Below are positions 46,201 to 56,572 of a stretch of DNA of 64,000 nucleotides, piece after piece; the stretch's first letter is position 1, and each line of letters opens with the position of its first letter. The notes beneath the pieces are model-generated. The model saw only the letters and a list, made by a program, of their open reading frames with translations, was not told where the DNA came from and did no database searches. Position numbers and translations under genes: made by a program. Where the stretch lies: positions 11,214,109-11,278,108 of the forward strand of contig OZ024721.1 of NCBI GenBank assembly GCA_964016875.1. Reading direction: 5' to 3'. This DNA comes from Fallopia convolvulus. Its lineage: Eukaryota; Streptophyta; Magnoliopsida; Caryophyllales; Polygonaceae.

Positions 46201-46336
46201 GCCCTCCAAGTTATTTTTACATCGAAAATTGTATTCATTACTAAATGACCCACCCACACCTATTGCCATACATGTTAGTTGTAAGAAATTAAACGGTAGA
46301 CGAGGGTAATAATCATGAACCGTAATCAATCAGCGC

Positions 46337-46707
46337 TAATCCTCTATTCCATAATTGTGTTCCACTTTCATGTTACAATTAGCTATATAAATATTAAATT
46401 AATGTTAAAAAATTTTTAAAAATTATATTTCTATTATAAACATCTATATGCATATGTGTACAAATTTTTATCTTAAAAATCTTATTATAAAAATTTTAAT
46501 AATTAAGAGAATGATTACGGTACAAAATATTACCCTTTTAATTTTTAAAAATTGTATAACATGATTTTTAAGTCAAAAATTTGAACACATATACATATAG
46601 TTGTTTTAAATACAAATATAATTTTTAAATTTTTTTTAACATTAATTTAATATTTATATAGCTAACTGGAACACTAAAGTGAAACAAGATTTTGGAACAG
46701 TGGATTA
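46337..46707. mobile_element. Foldback MITE with long arms
   Basis: Almost the whole element is an inverted repeat: the left arm to about 46510 and the right arm from about 46530 match as reverse complements (shared words TAGCTATATAAATATTAAAT and ATTAATTTAATATTTATATA). The ends TAATCC and GGATTA are inverted. Arms are about 170 bp with roughly 80-90 percent identity by eye. No target duplication identified. Confidence 0.75.
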
Positions 46708-47034
46708 CTGATGGTAATCAAGGGGATGTACATTAAATAATTACAACAAAAATAATAAAATTTGAATAAAAAAAGGGATCAATCAAGATTTTTATTTTAT
46801 CTATGTAACTATAACATATTTTTTTGGTTGTTGTAAACAAATATCGCGAGTATATACTATATTGTGTGAAATCAAACATTATGTATATTATTTTTTATCC
46901 CATCAAATTTAATAAGCGAGTCTTATATCAATGTGAAGTGGAAAAATAGTGTGTAAATTGTTCAAATTGGAGATGGAAAGACTCAAACTAGATCAACCCC
47001 TTGAAAACCATAGATTTTAACCACTAAATAAAGC
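46708..47034. other. AT-rich spacer
   Basis: Nothing firm. Minus-strand words near 46985-47035 (TAGTGGTTAAAATC, AGTTTGAGTC) weakly resemble pol III boxes A and B of a SINE. Confidence 0.3.
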
Positions 47035-47167
47035 AAACCAAATTGATAAACCGAAAATATTTCCGGTTCAGTTAACCCAAACGAAATTTCAAAAAATTGG
47101 GTTGTTTAACCTAAAAAATAACCGGGTTTTCGGTTTTTTGGTTTCGGTTTTTTATGGACACCCCTAG
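47035..47167. mobile_element. hAT-like 3' end fragment
   Basis: CCGGTT-rich words followed by the terminal TATGGACACCCCTAG, a common plant hAT end. No matching 5' end found. Confidence 0.4.
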
Positions 47168-47177
47168 TAGGCGGTGG

Positions 47178-47753
47178 TAGGGCTGAGAGAATGGATATAT
47201 CCGATCCAATCTGGTCTGATATACCGAATATTCGGTAATTTTTTCCTTAAAATCAAGATCTGTATCCAATCCGTTAATTGTTGGATATCCGATATAAAGT
47301 ATCTATTTGGAACGGATATCTGGTATCGAATATCCGAACTATCCGTTTAGAAAAAATATTTCTACTATTTTTGATTTAGACCTAATTAATATGCATGATT
47401 GACAAATATCGGAAAAGAATATTCGCCGATCCGGTTAAATTTTAAGAGAACGTTTACATGATTGAGGAGAATTGAACTCTTGATGAGTTAAAACTTTAGA
47501 AAATACTCATTAAAACATCTATTCTACTTAGTATTAATGTGCATTTTTCAAAAAATAAATATAGTACTGGATATTTCCGGATATCCGGTTGCTTCAAAAC
47601 CGCGATTCGTATCCAGTTCGATTATCCGAAAAAAATTCCCGGATCGGATACGGATAGAATTTTTTTTGATACATTTGGATTCAGATTTTCTCGAATCGAA
47701 TAGGCCGAATCAGCGGATCAGAGCAACGGATCGAGTATTTTTGCTCACCCCTA
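47178..47753. mobile_element. hAT-like MITE of the TAGGGCTGAG family
   Basis: Starts TAGGGCTGAGAGAATGGATA and ends TTTTGCTCACCCCTA, with GGATATCC-type subterminal words. The flanks GGCGGTGG and TGTGGTGG (47170-47177 and 47754-47761) agree at 6 of 8 positions. Same family as 19499-23742. Confidence 0.75.
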
Positions 47754-48411
47754 TGTGGTGGGATGGGGGCGTAGCACACTAGCACCTAGACAATTAGATG
47801 GGGCTCTAAAAGCAAGATCTCTGCATATTGCTATGATTGTTTATATAGACTTATTGTTTGTAATAGTAAGAATATATAAATAAACAATGATCCTATCATA
47901 ATGTCTATGTATAAATTTAAACCTAGAGCCTGCCTACAAGGCCGCCCATGCCGTTAACAAGGTCGCTTGGTCCACACAACTCGTCTAGCTCGCACAACTT
48001 TCCTAGCTCGATCACCCAACCCGTCTAGGCGCCCACCTAATCCGCCCATGCGCCCAAAATACCGCCCTGGGTAAAATCGGGACGGTGGACTACCGGCTAG
48101 CACCAAGGCGCCGCATATACCGTTTTTTAGAAAGTGATTGTATGTAAACTAACTTTTATATGAGTATAGTTGTGTTGCCATTTTTGTTCCTGGAACTATT
48201 ACCTTTGGTACTAAATTTAGAATTTGTAAACTAATTAATAAATTTAGAAATAAATTAAATTGACTTGTAGTCTTGTACCCACCGACTTTATTAATTAGAA
48301 AAAAAAGATGATAGAGATTTGAATTTTCATTAAGTAAAGAGTCAACGACAATGACAAAAAGTACACACAAAAAATTACTCCGTAACAATTAAAGTACAAC
48401 CTTTATGAGTA
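47754..48411. other. Intergenic with GC-rich CCGCCC patch
   Basis: About 47935-48120 is rich in CCGCCCATGC-like words, unlike its AT-rich surroundings; identity unknown. No gene. Confidence 0.35.
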
Positions 48412-48455
48412 CTAGATGGCTTATCCCGTCCGATGGACGGGATTAAATTTCGTGT
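48412..48455 (-). mobile_element. Helitron 3' terminus
   Basis: On the minus strand, a hairpin CCCGTCC/GGACGGG lies about 11 nt before CTAG-T, the classic Helitron 3' end. The 5' end was not located, so only the terminus is annotated. Confidence 0.6.
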
Positions 48456-49114
48456 TTATGGTTATTAATTTTATAAGCGGACATAAATAAATGTGTAAAT
48501 TATTTGAATTAAAATAGAAATAAAAAAATATATGTTTGATTTGATGAAAAAGGTAATGAAAGGAAATTAGATTTAAACCTTAATTTTGAATGGTTGATTT
48601 GGTGCAGAAAAAATATTTTATAAGTCGTAAACATTTGTTTATGAAAGGTTAAACATATAGATACAAGTATATAGTTGTATGATTATAATTGATGTAATGA
48701 TATATTTTTTTTTACTTTGTATTTTTAGGGTCGTGTATTTCAGTTGTGATGTTTTGTGGAGCATGTTTAATTTTGACATTTTCATAAAACCAACTTGCTT
48801 ATATTTTTGCATGTTTAGTTAGATTATAATTTTTATTCATTTTTATTGATATTGATCGATTGAGAAATATAAGACCGTTTATACATTTAAGTAGCAAGAA
48901 AGAAGCGTTATTAACTTAAATAATATTTTTCAATATTTATTAGAGGCCTTTTGTAATTTAGAGTATTTTTAATTATTATTTTAGTAAGGAGTATATGTAA
49001 ACCCATTAGAATATATTAGTAGGATAATTAGTTTGCATTTAAAAAGTAGAATATTTATTGTTCTTAAGAGGGAGAGTTTTTATAGTTGTATAGATTGTTA
49101 TGATTATTACACAG
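48456..49114. other. AT-rich sequence, possibly Helitron body
   Basis: Non-coding; could be the interior of the Helitron whose 3' end is at 48412. Confidence 0.35.
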
Positions 49115-49123
49115 TTATTTTAA

Positions 49124-50436
49124 GGGATTTTCCTTTTGGTACCCCTGAGCTTTTGACTTTTTCTTTTGGTACCCAAGGAAAAAAATTATTCCTTTTGGTA
49201 CCCTTATACTTTTACAAAAATTCTCTCCGAAACCTTAATTAAATTAAAGTCAAATTTCATCCCCTTTATTAACTTTTCCGTTAACTTTTTCGTCAAATTT
49301 CCCTGGGGTTTATACCCTTCCCTTTTTCTTTTTCAAATCTTTTCTTTTTTTGTCCTCCTTTTCTTTATGCTGCCTTCCGATCATTGCAGAGGTCGGGCTT
49401 TGACCCTCTGCTCTCCGACAACGACGACTGACGGTCCATTGTAGCCTCTTCTGCAATCTCGCCGCAAGACCCATCCTTGTTGCTCCCTTTTGACCGTCGC
49501 ACTTTACGCTACTGTTTTCATGTCCACCCACTTACCTTCACCGCCGGTTAGCCCACTTATTTCTTTTTATTTCAATCGTGCGGAGATCGAGATCGAGTGC
49601 TCCGGCGGGACGATGCGGGTGAAGATCGACGGGAAGATGGGGCTGGTGGTGAAGAGATTGGGGTGGAAATTCTGGGGGAATGAGCGGATTCTGGTCGGCG
49701 AATTGGAGATGAATTTCTTCTGGGACGTGTTCAATTGGGTGAACGGAAAAGGAATCGGCGGCGGGCATGGGGTATTAGTGTTTCAGGTGGGGGAGGGGGT
49801 AGGGGTATGGTCGGAGATGGTGGGGCTGGAGAAGAAGCTGATGAGGAAGAGCTTGTCGGCGACGACGTCGCCGGTGGTGGGAGCGGCAAGGGTGGTGGTA
49901 TCACCGGCGCCATCGTGGTCGTCTAGCGTGTGGCAGTGGGCGGAGGAGAGCATTGATTGTGGGAGGAGCTCGTGCTCGAACTCGTCGGCGGGGTCTTCTT
50001 ATGGTGGCGGCAGCGGCCGTGTTTGAATTTTCTCTGGTTTTGTATGCTTGGAGAGTTGGAGGAGAGATAATTAGCAATTTTTTTTTTGGTAAGGAGATAA
50101 TTAGCAATTTTTACTACGGGAATTGACCCATTTTTGTACATGTTCATTATTTGTCAATGGTTTTGTTTTATTATAATAATAATGTAATGGATAAAAGTGC
50201 TGGGCACCAAAAGTCTCACATATAAAAGTTAAGAAATAAGTGGATGTAGGTTTTTTTATTTTTATTTTTAATTGTTAACGGAAAGTTAACAAAGTGGATG
50301 AAAATTTTGATTTTAGTATAATTAAGGTTACTGATAGAACTTTTTTAAAAGTACAAGGGTACCAAAAGGAATAACTTTTTTTTTTGGGTACCAAAAGAAA
50401 ATGTCAAAAACTCAAGGGCACCAAAAGGAAAATCCC
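49124..50436 (+). mobile_element. Pack-MULE (Mutator-like element with captured gene fragment)
   Basis: The terminal inverted repeats are about 110 bp. The left starts GGGATTTTCCTTTTGGTACC; the right end is its complement with few changes. Each contains three GGTACC/GGTGCC words spaced about 30-40 bp. The 9-bp target duplication TTATTTTAA is perfect (49115-49123 and 50437-50445). There is no transposase. The interior is GC-rich, unlike its surroundings, and carries DUF868-like coding sequence. Confidence 0.9.
49560..50026 (+). pseudogene. Captured DUF868-family gene fragment
   Basis: An open frame (49490-50026) contains EIEIECSGGTMRVKIDGKMG, VVKRLGWKFWGNERILVGEL and FFWDVFNWVNG, then GHGVLVFQ. 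These match the central region of plant DUF868 proteins (typical VKxLxWxFRGN and WDVHxW motifs). The tail is serine/glycine-rich and ends at TGA. About half of a normal family member is present. It lies wholly inside the Mutator-like element. Whether it is transcribed is unknown. Confidence 0.75.
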
Positions 50437-50465
50437 TTATTTTAATTCGATCTCATTTATCAATA

Positions 50466-51294
50466 CTAGTTTTGCCCGTCGTACCATGTACGACTACGAT
50501 TCGATATTTTATAAACATTATAAATAGGATATTAATAAATAAATAAAAATATAAGTAAGCTTTAATATAAGTAGTTTATTGTTCGTAGAATGTATATAAT
50601 TTTTTAATCAAATATTATATTCTTCCTATTTTATTACTTTTCATGTACGTAAATTTAGAGTTTATCAAATATTTCAATATTTGTTAAATATTTTATTATC
50701 CATTTTTATTAATTTTAAAATTTTTAACTATTTATCATTATTTTTTATAAAAGAAAATCACTATATTTCTATGAATAAATTCGTCAAAAGATATATGATA
50801 AAATATTTATATTTATTTTAAAATATTTAAATATTTTATCTTTAATTTTAAATACTTGTATATATAGTACATGAAAAGTATTTATCATTATAATTATTTA
50901 TCAAATTTAATATATAGTTATAGATATTACCTATTTTTTTTATTTTAAACATTATAAGTATTTATCATTAATTTTTTTATTATAAAAGAAAAAATATATC
51001 GATAATTTCGTGAAAAAACATCATGCTAAAAGGTAAAAGATATTTATACTTATTTAAAAATATTTTAAATTTGTTATCTTTAATTTTAAATATTTGTATA
51101 TGGAAGTTTTCAAAAGATATTGTTATACTAAATAGATATTTGTTTGATGTTAAAGATAGATTTAAATAGTTAAAGAATAATATAATAGGAAAAAGTTAAA
51201 ATATTAGAAATAAAAATAAATTTTGTAAATATGAGGTGAGGCCAGAATCGTTTTGGTGGCTCAAAAAGGGACAACTTTAATATATAGTTATAGA
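50466..51294 (-). mobile_element. Helitron, minus orientation
   Basis: The 5' end (at 51294) reads TCTATAACTATATATTAAAG and TTTTTGAGCCACCAAAACGA. The 3' end has a hairpin GTCGTACATGGTACGAC and CTAG at 50466-50469. Host A and T lie at the ends. Same family as 25940-26876. 829 bp, non-coding. Confidence 0.8.
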
Positions 51295-51371
51295 TTTATC
51301 ACATCCTGTATGCGAGAATATTTATATTTAGCCTTACAAAATATATTTATGCATGAATACAAAAAATATTT

Positions 51372-52287
51372 GGGATTTTCCTTTTGGTGCCCCTATAGTT
51401 TCGACTTTCCCTTTTGGTGCCCAAAAAAAATTCTTATTCCTTTTGGTGCCCTTGTGCTTCTAAAACATTTCTTCCCGTAACCTAAATACAATAAAATGTC
51501 AAATTTTATCAATTTTTTAAGATTTCCATTAAAAAATAAAAAAAAGAAATTAAAAACCTATCATTTTCTTTTTAATATAGCTTGTCAACATGAATAAACA
51601 CATCTAATGGCAATGCAGTACAACTCAGTAAGCACATTTAATTCAGTACATCAACTATTCTTGTTTAATATAGCTTTTCAGCCCCCAAATTAAGTAGTGA
51701 TTATAGACACTAGCAAAAGCCCCCAAATTAAATCAATAAGGCATCAATTAATCAATTTCTGGTTCTACCAAAAAAAAATTAATCAATTTCTAGAAGAGAA
51801 ATTTGTGATTTATGAGTCCTTGAAAGCCTACAAATTCAAATTAGACGAATAAACAGGAGCATCAACCGTGAATGCCATGGACACTAATCCAGCCTGCAAT
51901 CACTCGAAATCTATCTGGAAAAGGGAAGGATGAAGGAGATTAGAAATTTAGATCTGAGTCGAAGCTATCGGCTATGGAGGTTTCTAAATTGTTTTCATTT
52001 AAATTTCTTTGCCCCTTTAATTTCATTTTAAGCTATCGGCTATTAGATTTAGAGCATCTCCGTCACCATAAAAATATAAAGAGAAATTAAAAAAAATTGC
52101 AGACAGGGATGCCTCTGTATCAGGAATGCTGTGGTTTTTTATTTTTTTAATTATTTTAACTGAAATTTTAAAAAATGGATGTAATTTGACATTTTAGTGT
52201 ATTTGGGTTATGAGAATGAATTGTTTATAAGTATAAGGGAACCAAAAGGAATAAGAATTTTTTTTTGGGCACCAAAAGGAAAATCCC
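51372..52287. mobile_element. Second Mutator-like element, same family
   Basis: Ends GGGATTTTCCTTTTGGTGCC and its complement; the 9-bp target duplication AAAATATTT is perfect (51363-51371 and 52288-52296). 916 bp. The interior is not DUF868. On the minus strand TTTTCCAG is followed by an ATG with a short open frame (MAFTVDAPVYSSNLNL), which could be a captured exon of another gene, but this is weak. Confidence 0.9.
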
Positions 52288-52308
52288 AAAATATTTTGTA
52301 TAACAAAC

Positions 52309-53507
52309 TGTTAGTGCACAAAAATTCCGTCTTCAATGCACTAATTTAATGCTCCTTTTTCTCTTTAGTTCCAACTAATTCTCTCAAACTGTGACCTGCA
52401 AAACAATGTACACAGGTGGCGGGGACCCTCTAATCCACCTCCGATGCCTAAGTCAAAAGAGTAGTTATCGATTGAGCATCAAGGAATAAACAAGAAAGCT
52501 AGGGAATCGGCGAGTATGAATCCCCTTAAACAATCGAGCTAAGCAAATGTTAGCATGTTCAAGCTCTCAATATGTGTTTTCAATAGCCTAAGCGCATATC
52601 AGTCTATTCAATGTATGTTTTTTCTACACGGCGAAGATGTGTATTAATAATGGGAGAAGGAGAGTCAGGGTGCCTGAAAATTCTATCATTAAGGACGAAA
52701 ATTATATTCCTTAGGCTGCCCAGCTGCCTTAAAGCCCAAGCAAGGAATATTCTAATCCCTTCTCTAAGTAAATTCTATCTTTAATGAAAGAAAATATTCC
52801 ATTAAATTGCATTTCCATCATATTTAATTTAATAGAAAATAGATAAAAGATAATAAATACGTAATAAATAAAAAATACCTTTATAGTGATAGATAGGAAA
52901 ATAATCATGGTAGTTATTTTTACCCGCTCACAATTGCCCCACTTACGTCTTTGTACACATTTCCCACATGTACTGGGACGTAGGGTACAGAGGTTTCTTA
53001 ATCGAAGTGGCCATGTGGATTAGTCGATTGGGTTCCCCTAACATGCGTGCATGCGTGTTCTTACATCCATGAGAGAATATCACGGGAGTCTAAATTTATG
53101 AGCGAATATCGCAGTTTTTATATTTATGAGGAAATATTATAACTCGTTTATTTATGAGCGAATATCATAAATCGTTTATTTATGAACGAATATCATAGAA
53201 TTTATATCTATGAGCGAATATTATAGAATTTATATCTATGAGCGAATATCATAGAATTTATATCTATGAGCCAATATCATGGAATTTATATCTATGAGCA
53301 AATATCATAGAATTTGTGTCTATGAGCGAATATCATAGAATTTATATCTATGAGCGAATATCATAGTTTGTATTTCTTTCACATACGTATATGTCAAAAA
53401 TCCATTAGTGCGATTAACTAATGTTGCGCTTAAAACTTTTTTTATGCAAGACTCAAACTAATGCAAAAACTGACTTTTGTTAATAAATAAACGTGAATTG
53501 AATGTCA
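52309..53507 (-). repeat. Element E 3' LTR
   Basis: On the + strand it runs TGTTAGTGCACAAAAATTCC to AATGTCA; about 1.2 kb. The outer boundary near 53507 is inferred from comparison with the copy at 34797. Confidence 0.7.
53066..53366. repeat. About 28-bp tandem repeats inside the LTR
   Basis: About eleven units of GAGCGAATATCATAGAATTT with TATATCTAT. Each unit contains CTATGA/TCATAG complementary words on either side of TATTCGC. The related LTR at 42906 has only two. Confidence 0.85.
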
Positions 53508-53839
53508 CGATCTTAAAGACTAGACACATGAATGGAAAATAAAAAGCCTAAGGGCCTCATCAAAAGCACAGGGGAAAAAGAGTGCTCTATTTACATGCAT
53601 TTCCTAATCCCTGGATCCCTGCGCCAGGAAAGACGGGTAACCACAATCGCTCCAGCGCAGGCCGTGGTTCTCATTCCGAGAAAACTCGATCTCAGGTACA
53701 GTTCCACGGTCGCGGTTTTGCCCAAGTGAAGGGGTCTCACTTTTTGATCCAGTGTCGCGGCGGCGGCCCTCGGGCCTGCGATCGCAGTTACGCGACTTGT
53801 CTTCACTTTTAGGCTCGTCATACACTGCCGAGATTGTTC

Positions 53840-55552
53840 TTACCGATCTTCTGGTTCATTTCTCTCAATGTACTCGCGCAAGTACCCTTCTTGAACCAGA
53901 CCTTCAAGGCACTTCTTGTAGGGCTCACAATCTTCAGTCATGTGCCCCCATACTTTATGGTACATGCAATATTTCCGGCTTAGGACATCGTCTTTGGGAC
54001 ATTCATCCTGAGAGGGATAGCAGAAATATCTCTCATGTTTGATGTGTGGTAAAATCTTATAGATCGGAATGTTGAAAGTTGTGTAAACCGCTCTATCCCA
54101 CCACTCCGACGAATTTCCATTTTGCCTAGAGCTCTTGATTGAAGGGCGTTGTGACTGTTGAGGTAGAGAGGGCGACTTCCCTCTCATCTCATGGCTAACT
54201 TCTTCCAAGCGCACATATTGGTGAATGCGTTCTTGAAGTCCAACAATGGTGGAAGGAGAACGAAGTGTCAACTCTTCCCTTAGATTGCTCTCAACGTGAA
54301 TTGCCTTTTTAAAGACAGTAATGGCAGTCTTATCATCACATCCTTCAATCTGAGCATAGCACTGCATAAAACGATTTGAAAAGTGGTGCATGCTTTCATT
54401 TCTCTCTTTGTTGAGGCCAAAGAGTGTATCAAGAGATGCTGCATCCCGACTATTAGCTAAGTAGCGCTTCACAAATTTAGTGGCCAATTGATCCCAAGAT
54501 CGAATTTATCCCGGTTTGAAACTTTGGAACCATTTTCAGGATCCCTTAGGGAGACTACTTGGGAACATCTTGCACATTACTGCCTCCTCGGATACCCACA
54601 AAGCCATCTTATGAGAGTAAGAGGCTATATGATTTACAGGATCCGAGTGCCCATCATAAAGAGTAAAAGATGGTGGAGAAAACTTTGTCGGGGGTCGGGC
54701 CTGCTAAATGTCTCTATGGAATGATGTCGATGTCACCATAGCCAATTTATGCTCTGCTTGTTCTTGAGCCCATTGCAAGGACCCGCCTTGCGCTCTCAAA
54801 AGATCAAGCAATCTCCTTTGAGTGCGCTTAAGCGCCCGATCCCTTGCTTCAAGTCTCTCACTACTCTTACTCTAACGTTAACTCCGTTGTCTTTTCTTCT
54901 TTTTGCCCCAGTCACATCTAGGCTCGGGATTTTCAGAAGGAATATAGCGATCATCGCACGTGAGCGAAAAATCGCGCTGATCGCCAGAGCAACGATCACG
55001 GTTCGACTGGCCGCAGTCGCAGCCACTGTCACCGCAGACGCAGTCTCTTTTGTCGTGGTCGCGTCTTCATCTGCGGCAATCTCCACGATTTTCGGGATTG
55101 CTAGAATCTTCCGACGACGGGTCGCTGGACTGAGGGGTGTCCGCAGCCCGAGACCTCTTGCACGTGGGAGACTCATGACGGCGGTCCCTTCCCCGGCTTC
55201 TCGGCACCCTACAATCGCTATCATAATCAACTTGCATCTCCACTGATTCGTCAAAGCTTATTGGTTGAGGACTACGACAGTTATCGGTGAATTCAATAAC
55301 ACTAGCAAGCCATCGAGTAGTCCTTTCAATTGTTGATTCGTCGACAGGGCGCTTACCTTGAATCTTGTCCAAGGAATGCTTAAGCCTAGTGACCACTTGA
55401 AAGGCTTGGTCCAAGCGGGACTCAGCCTCTGCACACCTAGTTTGGTACTTCTCATTCTCTCTTAGAGTAGTAGCGAAAGCATGGGTGATCTCATCTTCTT
55501 CATCTCCAACGGTTGTAGATGCCCCGTTCTCGCCGTTTGGAGTGGATGACAA
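53840..55552 (-). pseudogene. Element E gag, broken
   Basis: The N-terminal part (55552-55067) is acidic with a helical region (HAFATTLRENEKYQTRCAEA). The capsid-like part reads PPSFTLYDGHSDPVNHIASY, MALWVSEEAVMCKMFPSSLP, then two stops, then DQLATKFVKRYLANSRDAAS and LNKERNESMHHFSNRFM, the retrotransposon gag pattern. The C-terminal part IYKILPHIKHERYFCYPSQD contains CMYHKVWGHMTEDC, a degenerate zinc-knuckle-like block, and ends EYIERNEPEDR at 53840. Stops near 54490-54540 and frame changes near 55060 show decay. Confidence 0.8.
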
Positions 55553-56250
55553 AGTTATGCGGTTATCACACCGAACGGGATTGGACCCGGAATGGCTGGA
55601 TTAGCCTTGTTCAAAGCGAGGACTAACCAAATTAGGGTTTGACTCGCGAATAGACAACAAAGGCTCGGAAATACGCAGCCCACGGTCGCGGTTGTGTTTG
55701 GTGCTCTTGATTGCTTGTACCGACTCATTGCGCTCTTGAGCCCATCAATTATTCTCGGTTTCAGCGACACACGTCGCTGAGTCCAAAGCTTGATCAAATC
55801 CCATAGATTCAGATAGAAAAATACAATGATTGACGATTCCGTCGCTTGGCTCGGGTCCCTGACGGTCTGTGCGATGCACAACCGTGTCAACGAGAGGGGC
55901 CGAGTAACGGTTCAAGTCGTTTACGGGCATAAAGGTTTGAACTTCCGAGTGAAAATCGGGATTATACTGATCAACTTGCCTTAAAGATTGATTTTTCGAG
56001 CGATTTTCGAAAATCGCACCCTCGTTTGCCAATCCGCGGTCGTGGTCTACAACACCGGTCGAGGTCTACAGTGCCGCGTTCACGGTCTACAATGCCACGA
56101 TCATGGTCTATAGTGTCGCAATAGCTGTTCTTTTCGCTGAGCGCACCGCGCTCGTTTTCGCTTCCTGACTGTGCCTAGGGTCTCCAAAGACGACTTCTTG
56201 ATTTCCAGGGATCGATTCCAACACCATAATTGCGTGGATCGAGTACTCGT
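55553..56250 (-). other. Element E leader region
   Basis: Lies between the primer site and gag; carries several CCGCGGTCGTGGTC-like words near 56030-56110. No clear gene. Confidence 0.5.
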
Positions 56251-56268
56251 TTCCCACAGACGGTGCCA
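56251..56268 (-). promoter_or_regulatory. Primer-binding site of element E
   Basis: TGGCACCGTCTGTGGGAA on the minus strand, two bases inside the LTR. The equivalent in element G is GGGGCCGTCTATGGGAA. The primer tRNA was not assigned. Confidence 0.65.
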
Positions 56269-56270
56269 AT

Positions 56271-56504
56271 TGTTAGTGCACAAAAATTCCGCCTTCAACA
56301 CTAATTGGATGCTCCTTTGCTCTTCAGTTCCAGCTGATTCTCTCAACTTGTGACCTGCAAAACAATGGACACAGGGGGCGCGAGACCCCCTAATCCACCT
56401 CCGATGCCCAAGTCAAAAGAGCAATTATCAATTGAGCGTCGAGGAATAAACAAGAAAGCTAGAGAATCAGCGAGTATGAATCCCCTTGAACAATCGAGCT
56501 AAGT
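56271..56504 (-). repeat. Element E 5' LTR, truncated
   Basis: Matches 52309-52545 closely, then stops at CGAGCTAAG where element F sequence begins. Confidence 0.8.
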
Positions 56505-56551
56505 GAATTATTGCCTCCCCGGCAAAAATCACACAAAAGACAATTATTGCC

Positions 56552-56569
56552 TCCCCGGTAACGGCGCCA
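56552..56569 (-). promoter_or_regulatory. Primer-binding site of element F
   Basis: TGGCGCCGTTACCGGGGA on the minus strand, one base from the plant tRNA-Asp complement, beside the LTR at 56573. The word AATTATTGCCTCCCCGG occurs twice (about 56506 and 56542), so the primer region is partly duplicated. Confidence 0.8.
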
Positions 56570-56572
56570 ATT

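Larger units (their letters stand above)
52309..56504 (-). mobile_element. Element E: gag-only Ty3/gypsy element, 5' LTR truncated
   Basis: Order in the minus sense: truncated LTR 56504-56271, primer site, leader, gag, then LTR 53507-52309. No pol is found between gag and the 3' LTR. Related to elements G, I and H by LTR sequence and by scattered GCGACCGCGG-type words. Confidence 0.7.

Noticed and set aside
45438..46201. Long plus-strand frames opposite the UGT (for example 45605-45889)
   Set aside because: They are antisense shadows of a GC-rich coding region.
49538..50147. Minus-strand frames over the Pack-MULE
   Set aside because: Proline- and serine-rich antisense shadows of the DUF868-like frame.
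53066..53366. CRISPR-like regular array
   Set aside because: Units are contiguous with no unique spacers, lie inside a plant LTR, and the genome is eukaryotic; it is a simple tandem repeat.
53591..53825. Several overlapping frames on both strands near 53.6-53.8 kb
   Set aside because: Low-complexity, GC-rich non-coding part of element E; mutual overlap on both strands shows compositional openness.
54749..55254. Plus-strand 165-codon and minus-strand 152-codon frames
   Set aside because: Arginine/alanine-rich shadows of the gag frame of element E.
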